From Eurosta solidaginis (lineage: Eukaryota > Arthropoda > Insecta > Diptera > Tephritidae), in contig NC_090319.1 of the NCBI RefSeq assembly GCF_040869045.1, forward strand, positions 278,105,693 through 278,169,692: a stretch of 64,000 nucleotides of DNA, written 5' to 3'. Below the pieces are notes generated by a model. That model was given only the letters and a program-made list of their open reading frames with translations, was not told the DNA's origin and searched no databases. Numbering within the stretch: position 1 is the stretch's first letter; the number at the start of each line of letters is the position of its first letter. Of this stretch, positions 33,375 to 44,340 are shown piece by piece. Both the position numbers and the translations under genes were made by a program.

Positions 33375-33944
33375 CCTGCCCGACAAGGCGGGCTCAGCGG
33401 TCCAGTATTATATACGGGGAAAGAACCGTCCGCCACAGCAGCGCCCCTTACGGTGGTAAGGCCATAAATACTTCCCGAGATGGCCCGGTATCGGGAAGGC
33501 TTCGTTCAAATACAGCCGAATTTATCCCCTGGCTGCAAATCGTCCAGTAGGCACGGTCCGCATAACACCCTGGATTAGGGGCCTTGTAGTACATATGTCA
33601 GTTAATCTAAATCAATAACAATTTTCTTTTGACATGACATTCTTCTGCACGGCGAACTGGTTGAATTCGCTTTGCTACCACCTGGTACGGATTCGCCTTG
33701 GTAGGCAAGTAGAGAAAAGTCAAAATAGTTGTTGTTGTGCTCTAATAGTAAAAGAAAGCTGTAAAATGCAAAAGATCGCAACAAACATTCGGAGCAAAAA
33801 AATAGACAGAAAGGAACCGTAACTCGGATCCTTTACGCTCATTATGAGCTCATTTATGAATGCGGAATGTGTGTATTTCCCTTATTACAATAGTCGTCCG
33901 ATATGCACCTCCGATCAGACACTCACTACCAGGGTTGTTCAAAA

Positions 33945-34100
33945 CTTCTTATATTGAGACAGATGGACATGGCTAAATCAAATCAGCTCTTCATCCTTAC
34001 CATTTCGATATACCTATTGGTGGGTCCATCTATTTTGCTTTAAGCAATTACAATTTTGAGATTTGTGGCAAACTTAATATATCATATCATTTTCATGAAA
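33945..34100 (-). mobile_element. mini-me/DINE-1-like core fragment
   Basis: GACAGATGGACATGGCTAAA and the end TTTCATGAAAGGTA place it in the family of 57009-57814 in the same orientation, diverged and without the 3' hairpin. Confidence 0.55.
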
Positions 34101-34102
34101 GG

Positions 34103-34195
34103 TACAAAAAGGAGCATGACGCAAGTTGGAAGAGAAGCTCGGCCTAAAATCCCGTCGAAGATTATCGCGCCTTGCATTTAATTATTTTATTTCTT
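34103..34195 (+). mobile_element. SINE 3' tail fused to the preceding fragment
   Basis: Contains GCAAGTTGGAAGAGAAGCTC, GGCCTAAAATCCC and TTATCGCGCCTTGCATTTA of the SINE family, with no tRNA head. It begins directly after the ATGAAAGGTA end of the mini-me-like piece. Confidence 0.6.
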
Positions 34196-34204
34196 TACCT
34201 GAAT

Positions 34205-34838
34205 TATCCATAGCCCGTGGTGATTAAATTCAGTTGGAAAATATTGATATATATTAGAAATCTTGGCGCCAAACGCATACAAACAGATTATGACCCTGAT
34301 TTCGCAAATTTTCGCACAAATACACCATTTGCCAGAAAACGGTGGCAACAAATTTTATTCCCGATTTTTAGTTGTTCCCCTCTAACATATACAGGTTGTC
34401 TTTTTAATTTGTCACTATGACTTTTTTCATTGTCCGTCGTTTAGTGTTTTATTCACAAGATGACATCAGTATAAACTGCTTCAATAAAATATCTAATTTT
34501 TTTCCAAGCATTACACTCTTCATAGAGAATTCGATTTGCATTTCCGGTATATTTAGTGACATTTAATCTATGTGTGCTGCACAAACACACACATTTCGCA
34601 TTTGTACACTCCCATACATACATACACTGTTGATAGGGCATATGCTTCACTCAATCAATTTTGTCTAACCTTGAGTAATTGACGTTGAATGCATTTTATT
34701 AATAAAGTGATTTTTCCAACTAATTTGACTAAACGACAACTCTTTATATAAACAAATGCTCACGCATACCTATATATAAACTGCATATTTTATTAACTTC
34801 AAATAGGCAACACCCAAGTTCCTTGTTTTTATTTTTTC
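34205..34838. other. Unassigned AT-rich sequence
   Basis: No gene or element recognised. Confidence 0.5.
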
Positions 34839-34839
34839 T

Positions 34840-35665
34840 ATACCTTTCATGAACATGAAATGGTATATTAATTTTGGTCCGATGTTTGTGACGTTGAGAA
34901 ATATAGAAGATAGACTCACCATTAAGTATACCGAATTGATCAGCGCGACGAACTGAGTTGATATAGCCATGTCCGTCTGTCCGTCCATCTGTCCGTCCGT
35001 CTGTCCATCCGTCTGTCTGTTTGAACGCAAATTAGTCCCTCAAATTTTGAGATATCTCAATGAAATTTGGCACAAGGATGTATTTTTGTATTATATTATA
35101 CATTTGTCGGATCCGGTAGGATCGGACCACTATAACATATATCTCCCATACAACTGATCGTTCAGGTAAGACGATTTTGGTCATTCCTGCCGCAATTTAG
35201 AAAGTATAAACGTGAAAATCGGTGATATATATTCCAATATATCTTAGAAGATATCCTGAAAAAATCATTTTGATCGGAGCTATATATAGTATATATCCCA
35301 TAACGCCGATCGTTCAGATAGAAAGATTTTTGGAAATTTCTCCCTTAATTTCCAATATAAAAACGTTCAACTTGGTGATATTTATTTTAATATATCATAG
35401 AAGATTTCCTGAAAAAATCGCTTTTGATCGGAGCTATATATAATATATCTCCCATACCGATCGTTCAGATAAGGGGGTTTTTTGCCATTTTTTATTTTAT
35501 ATTTATCTTAAAAATCGTTTAGGTATGTAGATCTTTTCACTATATATTTCTTATGTTATACATCCGATTATTTGGATATTACGAACGGGATAAGATTATT
35601 GTTCAGCCCCATTCATGAAAGGTATGAAGTCTTCGGCACAGCCGAAGACAGTCCCGTCCTTACTT
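34840..35665 (+). mobile_element. mini-me/DINE-1-like element, best complete copy
   Basis: Perfect 14-base subterminal inverted repeats ATACCTTTCATGAA (34840-34853) and TTCATGAAAGGTAT (35612-35625). The GTCC/GTCT microsatellite is at 34972-35021. The 3' hairpin GTCTTCGGC-ACA-GCCGAAGAC (35629-35649) has a perfect 9-bp stem and is followed by AGTCCCGTCCTTACTTG and a T run. The middle holds two or three diverged ~120-base blocks with TATATAATATAT and CCGATCGTTCAGATA words. No coding function; recurrent frames beginning MRSNRQTDGQTD are shadows of the microsatellite. Confidence 0.75.
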
Positions 35666-35669
35666 GTTT

Positions 35670-36673
35670 TTTGTTGCATTCGCCACGATTCTTGACAAAC
35701 GTTTCAGGTTACGAAATTACACTTGCATAACAAAAACATATCGAAAGACTTAAGCAACGAACTTGTCAAACTGTGCACAGTTAATTGGCATGGACAGTTC
35801 TTTTAATGTACAAAACCAGCACTACGAAAAAAAAAAAAACAAAAAACATAATACTAAAAAACAGTTATAACAAATAATTACAAAGAATTGTCAAATGTGT
35901 GCCGCGAGTATTTTTTTTTTGGTTACAAAACATTATATGAACATAGAAAATTAAAGGGGAAATTAAATGCGACATGTCTTAGTGTGCAGCTTGCGACTAG
36001 GTCTATGCACTAGGGTACGTGTGCGGCAATGTGTCTGTTTTGCATAATGTAAATTTTTTTTTAATTTTGTGTTGTTTTGATTTAATAAAATAGGTTCTTC
36101 TAATGAGCTATGCTAATTTTAAATTATTATTTGTAAATCCATGCCTAGTACAACAAAAAAATTTATAAGCAATGAAAAAACCATTTTTACTGAAATAAAC
36201 GAAAAACATGAAATTACATAATTATATTTCTGTGTTGCATAATGTAATTGAATTATTCTTTAAACTTTAAAATATCATTTGAGGCACGTATACATTCCAT
36301 GCCAACACGCATTCTACCAATAAATTGTATCCACCAATTCGTATATATTTTTTTACACTTCGAAACAAGCGAAACAAGACATAAATTCCTGAAAATTTTA
36401 GCACTTATACAAAAATGATGGGCTGTATAAAAAAGTACTAGACAAAAACTACCCTCCAGGCAAATTGTAACAACTGGCACAGAAAAAAAGTTGAACTATT
36501 GAAATAAACGCACTACCTTATCTCTAAGGGCCATTTGCTCTATCCCCAGTTGGTCACTTATCTAAAAGAAGCAGTGTAAACAAAAATCAGCTGCTGCTGA
36601 AAATGAAGAAGTAAAATGAAGCTATCTGAAGCATTGGTATCTTCCAGATTAATTTTAAATTTTCAAGATATGG
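35670..36673. other. Unassigned AT-rich sequence
   Basis: No gene or element recognised; many A/T homopolymers. Confidence 0.5.
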
Positions 36674-36686
36674 TTAAAACGGCCCT

Positions 36687-38443
36687 GTTGTTGTTGTTCC
36701 TGTAGCAGTGCTTCGCCCCACCTAACAGCCGCGACCGATCACAAATTGTCATCAATATCCTCTAACGGGAGTCCAAGGAAACTTGCTGTTTCAACAGGGT
36801 TGGACCATAATGAAGGGGGTGTTAGAGGCGTTGGTTCCACATTACAATTAAAGAGATGGTTGGTGTCTTGTGGGGACACATTGCAAGCGGGGCATACATT
36901 TTGTATGTCGGTGTTGATTCTGGATAGGTAAGAGTTTAACCTGTTACAGTATTCAGAACGAAGTTAAGCAAGAGTGACACGCGTTTCCCTGGGGAGTATG
37001 CGTTCCTCTTCCACAAGTTTTGGTTACTTTTCTTTGAGTACTGGTTTCACCGAGCAACTCCTGACATAAAGGTTCGACGGCTGTTTGTGGAGCTCACCAA
37101 GGACCTGAATGTGTTTTTTTTGCTTCATGCTGCTGGGTTCTCAGGTGCCGTATTTCCTCAAAATGCTTACGGAGATGACTCCTTAAGCCCCTAGGCGGTG
37201 TTGGTTCATCAATCAGATGTCTGTTTGGATGCCCAGGTTTCTGGGTATTCAACAGGAACTGTTTGGTTAGCATCTCATTTCTCTCCCTAATGGGGAGTAT
37301 TCTCGCCTCATTATGTAGATGGTGTTCTGGGGACATAAGAAGACAGCCCGTGGCAATTCTGAGGGTAGTATTTTGGCAGGCCTGTAGCTTCTTCCAGTGG
37401 GTAATTTTTAGGCTTGGCGACCATATAGGTGACGCGTAACACGTAAATTGCTGGCCAATTGCTTTGTATGTAGTAATGAGCGTTTCTTTATCTTTTCCCC
37501 AGGTACTGGTAGCAAGGGATTTAAGGATTTTATTACGGCTCTGGATTTTCGGAACAATTGCGGCTACGTGCTCACCAAAACGTAGATCCTGATCAAACGT
37601 CACACCCAAGATTTTTGGGTGTAGGACAGTCGTTAGCGTAGTGCCATCGACGTGGATGTTCAAAGTGGTCGACATTTGGTACGTCCATGTTGTAAATAAG
37701 GTCGCGGAAGATTTAGTCGGTGATAATGCCAGGTTTGGCGAGGCGAAAAAACTGGAGAGATCAGGGAGGTAGCCGTTTATTCTGTTGCAGAGCTCATCGA
37801 TCTGTGGGCCTGGGCCTGTGACCATTATTGTGCAGTCATCGGCGTATGAAACGATAGTGACTCCTTCTGGTGGTGAAGGTAGCTTAGATATGTAGAAATT
37901 AAACAAAAGTGGGGATAGGACACAACCCTTGTTTAATTCTTCTTGGTTTTGGTGTTTCGTTTCTAAATTACACCGATGCCTGCCGACCACCCAGATAATT
38001 TGCGATCCACCTTTTAAGACATGGGGGAAGGGTAGACCTTTCCAAGTCTTGCAGTAACGTGCCATGGTTGACCGTATCAAAAGCTTTTGATAGGTCTAGC
38101 GCTACGAGTACTGTTCTATGGTGGGGGTTTTGATTTAAACCGCAATTTGTCTGGGTGCTGATGGCATTTAGCGCGGGGGTGGTGCTATGGAGCTTTCTGA
38201 AGACATGCTTAAGACAGGCTAGCTGCAAATTTGCTTGGAAGTAGGGGAGCAAAATGGCTTCAAGCGTCTTTGCCACTGGCGTTAGGAGAGATATCGGACG
38301 ACTTTCCTATGTTAGCTGGTTTCCCAGGCTTTATTAGCGGGACCAACTTGGCCATTTTCCATTTTTCGGGTATGACAAAGGTGGAAAAAGACAGGTTGAA
38401 AACATGTGCTAAGTATTTGAAACCTTCTTTCCATGCTCTTTTC
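36687..38443 (-). mobile_element. 5'-truncated Jockey-like LINE
   Basis: TTAAAACGGCCCT occurs on both sides (36674-36686 and 38444-38456), a 13-base target duplication. The element is 5' truncated in the reverse transcriptase and ends on the minus strand in GGAACAACAACAAC, an AAC repeat, instead of poly(A). Confidence 0.85.
36740..38440 (-). pseudogene. Jockey-like reverse transcriptase, partial
   Basis: Frames in order give NLSFSTFVIPEKWKMAKLVP, a shifted VAKTLEAILLPYFQANLQLA, VALDLSKAFDTVNHGTLL, GCVLSPLLFNFYISKLP, SYADDCTIM and LHPKILGVTFDQDLRFGEHV, then LQACQNTTLRIATGCLLMSP. These are reverse transcriptase motifs in Jockey-clade order. The distal part, in another frame, includes NRLNSYLSRINTDIQNVCPA and DTNHLFNCNVEPTPL, a C-terminal zinc-knuckle-like region. 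At least three frame changes are present, and the endonuclease and ORF1 are missing. Confidence 0.82.
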
Positions 38444-38456
38444 TTAAAACGGCCCT

Positions 38457-39350
38457 AAGAACCGTCCTTGTACTGGACCCGTATTCACTAAGTCAATTGC
38501 TTTGTGGCACCCATGGGTTTTTTTCATGCATTATCCTGAATCATCACAATTCAAAATCACCAGGTATTTAGGAATTCTAATATCTATAAAAGTGTGAGAA
38601 AGCAAATATATTCAAAGCCATAAAAAGCGTCGATAAAAAGCTAAAATAGTGTATTAATATATGAGTACAGCACCCAAAAACTATTTTATTTAAATTTAAA
38701 AAAATAAGCCCAAACGTTATGTGAATTGGCCTTATGTCCACTTTGAAGTGATCGTTTTCCCATTGACCATACAATTATTGAACTGTCATTGGTCCTTGAT
38801 ACGCATGCAAAGTTGCAATTGACCTTATGGCCATTCTAAATAAGGTCAATTGAACTTTTGTACGTTGACCATTAGTCACCCTACCATTAAATTAATGCAT
38901 TACCATCGGTCTTTGATACTAAAAGTTGGCCTTGTTTCACCCCTTGACCTTATGTCACCCCACCATGAAATTATTGCACTGTCGTCGGTCAATAAGGTCA
39001 ACTGAACTTATATCCGTTGATCATAAGTCCTTGATACTTGGACAAAGTTTTAAACTAATCAAACTTCTGGAAATTGGTAAAATTATGCTCAAAGATTCCG
39101 CTTGCTTAAATGTTCCGAAAAACTGTCCAAAAGCAGCCTCTTTATTATTCTGAAAACAATCTCAAAACATTTAGAAATTTCCTTCTAAAATAATTCCGAA
39201 ATGATCCTGGGGTAGTCGCGAATTGATTTCGAAAGAGTTTTAAAATTACTTCATAAAGATCCAAAAAAAATCCGCACATTAAATGAAATAGTCCTGTAAG
39301 GATTGAAATGATACGAAAAATAGTATCGAGTGTGTCCCGAAATAGTTCCG
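38457..39350. repeat. Diverged ~105-115 bp tandem repeats and unassigned sequence
   Basis: Between about 38755 and 39035 a block recurs three times with words like CCATxxAATTATTGCACTGTC, TCGGTCTTTGATAC and AAGGTCAATTGAACTT. The rest is AT-rich with no gene. Confidence 0.5.
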
Positions 39351-40345
39351 AACTGGTTTATTTTTCATATTCTTTCTCTTTTCTACTTCTTTTTTTAACA
39401 TAATTTAAATTTCTTAAATTTTAATTTTGTTTTTTTATCGTTTTGGGTTTCTTTACCTTTATCTTTATCCTCATCTTATTTCTTTATCTTTATCTTTTTT
39501 TCTTTGTCTTTATCTTTATCTGAATCTTTAAGTTGTTCTTTTTTTTACCGCTATCTTTTTAATTTTTTTAAATTAATTATTTTTTTCTATTTTTTATCTC
39601 CTATTTCCTTTCTCTTTTTACGTTCCTATTATTTTATTTTTATTTCCCATTTTCTTTTAATTATTTTTTTACGTTCCTCTTTTTTTGCATTTCCCTAAAA
39701 TTTCTCTTCTTCCCTTTCTTTTTTTTAAATTTTTTTTTATATCTTCATCCTTTTCCTTTAATTTTCCTCAATCTTTCTATACACCTTTTTATTTTTTGTG
39801 TTATCTCTTTTTCTTTTTGCTCTGCTTTTTTTAACCGTTTTTCCTTTTCTGTTTTTTATGTTTTCTTTATATTTTTCTTCTCCACTTTCTTTTTGTTTTT
39901 ACGTTTTTGTTTATTTTGATTTTTTCTTTTTATTTTTTATATTTCTCTTCTTTCTTGTATTTTTCTATCTTTTTATTTTGTTTCTCTTTTTTCCTTTTAT
40001 TTTTCTCATTCTTTCTTAATTCCTTTTGATTTTTCTTACTAAATTTACTTTTTTTTTGTTTTCTCTATCTTTTTGGATTTTTATTTTTATTAACCTTTTT
40101 TACTTTTCCCTTTTTTGTCTTTTCCTTTATATTTTTCTTTTTCCTTTTCTTTTTCTTTTTTTCTTTTTTTTTTAACTCTTTTTATATTTTTTTATTTCTC
40201 TATTCCATTGTATTTATCTTTTTGTTTTGCTGTTTTTTCTTCCTTTTATTTTTCTCAATCTTCTATATTCCTTATTATTTTTGTTCTTCATTTCTGCCAC
40301 GACTTTATCTTTTACATTGCCTCCTTTTATTTTTCGCGGCATTGT
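39350..40345 (+). repeat. ~1 kb polypyrimidine (T-rich, C) tract
   Basis: Nearly a kilobase made mostly of T with interspersed C (TTTTCTTTTTCC-type words) and few A or G. Open frames rich in Phe, Leu and Ser across it are compositional. Confidence 0.85.
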
Positions 40346-40861
40346 TAATTTGCGTTAACCATAAGAGTAACATATTACACTGCCCCCACCCCAAAAATTA
40401 AACGTCAGAGTAAGTAACGTCGTAGTCTCAGCTGCAACTTTTACTTTAACCCTGACTGTAGCTGCAAAGTAACTTAGCTACACATTACTTAATTTTCAAA
40501 CAAATAATCTTCTTCATCTAGCTTTGCTTTTCTTTTTCCTTAAAGTTTTCCTATCTTTTAATTCCTCTTTTCCTTCCTATTAGGTTTCAAAATCTCTTTT
40601 TTCTTTGGTTTATGTTCACTCCCTTGATTTAAGATGAAGCATTCGCACAGATTACTTACGAAGAAAGATATCTGCACTTCAAAAAGTTTACCCATAGGTG
40701 GCGCTGTGGGTTAATGCTGAATAAAACCGCAATAATGCCGTATGTATTTACAAAGCGCATTTCAAATTTCTGTCTACAGTAATTTATCAACAGAGGGCGC
40801 GTATTTTGTTTTGAGCTCCTCTGAATTTCACCGCTCTTAATATTCAAAGTGTACATGAAAT
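40346..40861. other. Unassigned sequence
   Basis: No gene recognised between the pyrimidine tract and the solo LTR. Confidence 0.5.
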
Positions 40862-41528
40862 TGTGGCATTAGCGTGAGTGAAAACTAGTCGCTTGTATGT
40901 TGAAGAGTTTGTAATTGTCTTCTCGTTGTTAACTCTACTTGATTAAGGCATTTTAGAATACCACAGAGTGCGCTTTTGAAACTCAGCTAAATTATGATTA
41001 TTATGTGCCTTCTGCTAACGTTCGGCCTGTCGAATAAATAACTAAAATATTCAGTATAATAAAACGTTCTTTATTTAGACTACTTTGGGCGTAGTATTTC
41101 AATTATCGCGTACTTCACTAAAGCGTGCTTAAATCAAACTGATTCATTATTCCTCAGCTTGCGCTGCTTTTACTCTCTGTTGCCTCGTTTGCATATTTCT
41201 CCTAATGTTTAGACTTTTCACGAACATGCTTTCTGGAACAGTTGTATCTCGTGCTTGGTTATTTAGCTATATGCGTGTGTATATGTGAGTAACAATTTCT
41301 GCTCTTAGCTGATGATAGCATGATGTGTGATTGTTTCTCTTTCTTCTTCACTCTTATCTGCTCACTACATATGTGTATGTGAAGTAATCTCTCTGCTTCA
41401 ATCTGGTTATGTGTATGTGTAGGTGCTGTTTTCATGAGTTCATGTACATATGTGTGGCTGCTTGTTTTATTGTTGCTGTGCATTTGTTAGTAGCAGTGTG
41501 ATGTATAGCACTGCTAATATTCGCCACA
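40862..41528 (-). mobile_element. Solo LTR (Ty3/gypsy-type, inferred)
   Basis: Bounded by TGTGGC...GCCACA. The minus strand begins TGTGGCGAATATTAGCA, like the LTR at 62406 (TGTGACGAATATTAGCAA), and shares its CGAACGTTAGCAGAAG end region and AATAAA (at 41070-41075 inverted). Flanks AAAT/ATAT differ at one base. No internal coding region is present. Confidence 0.7.
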
Positions 41529-41915
41529 ATATGTTACGAGTTTTTTCGAAGAATTTGGAAAAGTCAGTTTTGAATTCGGGAGTAAAGGGCACCATGGGTT
41601 TAAAATATCGTCCCGCCATCACTGTCTCGGTCAGGATTTCTGAAAATGGTCGGAGTTATCTTTCAGCGGGAGTCTTAAATTTGGGAATATAAGGTTTACC
41701 CGTGTTAAAACCTCAACAATTTTATGAAATTAAGATCGGGCAAAACCTTTTTACCGTGTCTAATTAAAATGTTTAATTGATATCTGGTCGTCTTCACATA
41801 CCTCACTAATTTGAAAAACACTCAATTTGAAATTCTAAGAAATAGCAATAAATGATACGCAATAGTACCTACATATATAAGTGACACTAACTAACTTCTT
41901 ATTTACAATTCACAG
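41529..41915 (+). other. Probable intron end upstream of host exon
   Basis: Unique sequence ending in a pyrimidine stretch and AG acceptor (ACTTCTTATTTACAATTCACAG, acceptor at 41914-41915). No upstream exon could be identified in the window. Confidence 0.55.
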
Positions 41916-44340
41916 ATATTGGCGCAAACACCATCGACCCACACACGGCCCGCGCGAGCAACATCTTCATCCGAACTCATTGCGGGTAACGATTTTCTTA
42001 AATTGTTTCTCGAGCATGACGAAACGCAACGAGAATTACATAGTGATGAACACGATGAAAGCGGGCGTGTGCTGCGCGGGACAACGGCACAGAAGAGCAG
42101 CGACAGCAGTAGCAGCACAAGTAGAAGTAGGGCGAGTGAAAGGCGAGCTATGCGCGCCAATAATTATGAATCAACAGCGGATGCGAATACGCAATCCAAC
42201 GGGCAGGAGAAGAGTAACGGAGGTGCGAGGCAGCGTAGCCTTCAACACAAGAGTCATCATACGCAGCAGAATGAAGCGTCTACCACAGCGACAGTGCCGA
42301 CGACGACAACAGCGAAAGCGATGGCGGAGAGAAGAAAACAGGTGGTGAAGGTTGTTAAGTCGGTGAAACCAGCCAATAGAATTATTTTCCCAGAGGAATA
42401 CAACAACGACAATGACGCTATCATTGACACGAAGGCGCGTGACATTGATCTAAAAAAAGAAAAAGCGCACGCGCATAGCCATCAACTGGTTAATAAGCAG
42501 AGCGCAGCGCAGAAGCAAACGCTTATGCAATACGAATCTAATTCCAGCGATGAAATCAAGGTTATTACAGTAAGTGTGTCAACATCTAGCAAACGTGGCG
42601 GTTATATTCATACAAGTAATCATCATCAATACAACAATAATAATGGCGATACAGCAATGTCAAAACAGGGCAATAAATTAAAAACGAGTCAAAGCACAGT
42701 GCAACAGAGTGATGATAGCGGCCTGTTGGCCATGAAGTTGACATTAACTACAACACCACCAACAGCGCCTATGACTGTATCAGACAGCGCGACCATGGAT
42801 GATTTTGTGAATCGTTCACATAAAAGCGAATTCTCTATTGAGGAAGTCGAACCTTTGACAATGTCACCACAGAAACAACGCGCCGCTAAAAATCCGCAAG
42901 CAGCAAGGGTTAATAGTCCGCGCTCATTGCAAATGCCACATGCGGTAAGTGGACGTGCTGCGAAAACCAGCAATCTGGATGATGGCGACTCGGAGAATAG
43001 CGCTTCGACAAATATACAAAATGTATTGGCTGCACCGCTCCAACAAGCTGCATCAATGCGCACTGCTAGCATAAATGTGCCAGCTGGGTTTCACAGTCAC
43101 AATGTCACGTCCACGCACATAAATCACCAGCACAGCAGCGCAGTAACCTCACATGCAAGCGCGCATATAAGCGCGGCTATGACAAACGATGCAGATATGC
43201 TGGACACGTCCGCGTTGGGAGCTGCCGCCACTATTGATGTGGACGAAAAATTGCTACCATTTCAAACCGTTATCTATCACAACACCAAGGAAGGTCATGG
43301 TCCACAATCGCGCTCGATATCGTATAGCTCGCTGTCACAAAATGTGGATGATTTACAAAAGTGGCGTCTAACGAGTATCTTGGCTGAAGCGCAACGTAAT
43401 GTGAGTGAGAGTTTGAAACCCATACCACGCGTGCAGCTGACGCATAACTCAGAGCCAGCGAAATTCTACTCAGTGCCATCAAAAATGTACAGCGAACCTT
43501 CTAAGTTTTATTCTGAGCCCGCCAAAGCCTATGGCGAACCAGCGAAGGTATATGGCATGCCAGAGAAGGTTTATTCAGAGCCTGCAAAGGTGTATGGACA
43601 ACCATCGAAATTTTACTCGGAACCAGCTAAAGTCTACTCACAACCTGCTAAAGTTTATAGCGAGCCTGCAAAAACTTATTGGTCTCCCAGTACTGCAAAC
43701 ACAACAAACACAAGTTCGACAAGCACAACAACAGCGAAAACACCAACACATGCAACACAAACAACAACTGTACGACCTGTTGGTAGCGGAGGTGGCTTTA
43801 TGCCCTCACGTCGTCCCGCTATCGTGTCACGCATTGCTTTCGGTGAGGCGCAAACTTCTACAAGCGCACCGCGCGCCATTGAGGAACACGCAGCAGCCAC
43901 TATGACAGCTGTTATTCAACAACAACAAAAACATCAACAATTTAACACACGTTTTCAACCGCATCCATACGTTGCTCAAAGTCATAGTCACAATTCAAAC
44001 GATGACTCACCGCCTGCACATACACACACTCATTCTACGCTTAACCCCTCACAACCTACCCAGTCGCAATCACAGTCACACTTGACACAATCGCAGCCAC
44101 GTCGTGTACTCTTCAACTTAGATAAATTACCTTATGATTTATTAAATGCTCCAGCACAATCATCACAACATCTTTTGGATCCCGATTTCTCTCATAGCCC
44201 ACCAGCTGCTGTTACCTACTCATCGCCCAGGCAGCGTCAATGTTTGGAGTCAGCCTTCTCAGTGTCGCAACACCAACGCCAACATTCATCATTGTCAGAG
44301 CAACATTCTAATCAAAATACCAAAGGATTGCCCAATAGAG
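41916..44340 (+). CDS. Large internal exon of cuticle-protein-like host gene
   Basis: Open from the acceptor (ILAQTPSTHTRPARA) to a textbook donor (AGAG|GTGAGT at 44340/44341), phase 0 in and phase 1 out; 808 complete codons. It has no ATG near its start, so the signal peptide and start codon are upstream. Composition is low complexity (Ser, Thr, Ala, Gln, His). At 43452-43682 eleven tandem heptads of the form (E/Q/V/M)-P-x-K-x-Y-(S/G/W) occur, for example EPAKVYS and QPSKFYS. Splicing to 46519 restores one frame that ends in a chitin-binding-like domain, so an extracellular cuticle role is likely. I do not recognise the exact orthologue. The opposite-strand and alternate frames here are shadows. 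Confidence 0.85.

Larger units (their letters stand above)
28300..33580 (-). mobile_element. Near full-length LINE with RNase H (LOA/I-like)
   Basis: A 14-base target duplication, GCCTTGTAGTACAT, flanks the element at 28286-28299 and 33581-33594. On the minus strand there is a ~220-base 5' region, ORF1 (33358-31796), an overlapping ORF2 (from 31836) with endonuclease, reverse transcriptase and RNase H, and a short 3' region. The 3' end is a CCTACCTACC repeat rather than poly(A). The RNase H domain after the reverse transcriptase points to the LOA or I groups. Exact duplications indicate a fairly recent insertion, but ORF2 is broken (see its entry). Confidence 0.9.

Noticed and set aside
31796..33436. 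ORF1 start at 33436
   Set aside because: That position is GTG, not ATG, and the related copy at 12690-13175 has stops in the extension; the first ATG is at 33358.
29362..33467. Plus-strand frames across the LINE
   Set aside because: Shadows of the ORF1 and ORF2 coding frames on the minus strand.
34770..35157. Frames beginning MRSNRQTDGQTDG and MSVCPSICPS
   Set aside because: They arise from the GTCY microsatellite of mini-me/DINE-1-like elements and recur wherever that repeat does.
39504..40348. Hydrophobic Phe/Leu-rich frames resembling membrane proteins
   Set aside because: Produced by the polypyrimidine tract; no other protein-like feature.
41903..43900. Antisense and alternate frames across the large host exon
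   Set aside because: They mirror the codon composition of the spliced plus-strand frame; only that frame has matching splice sites and a recognisable C-terminal domain.
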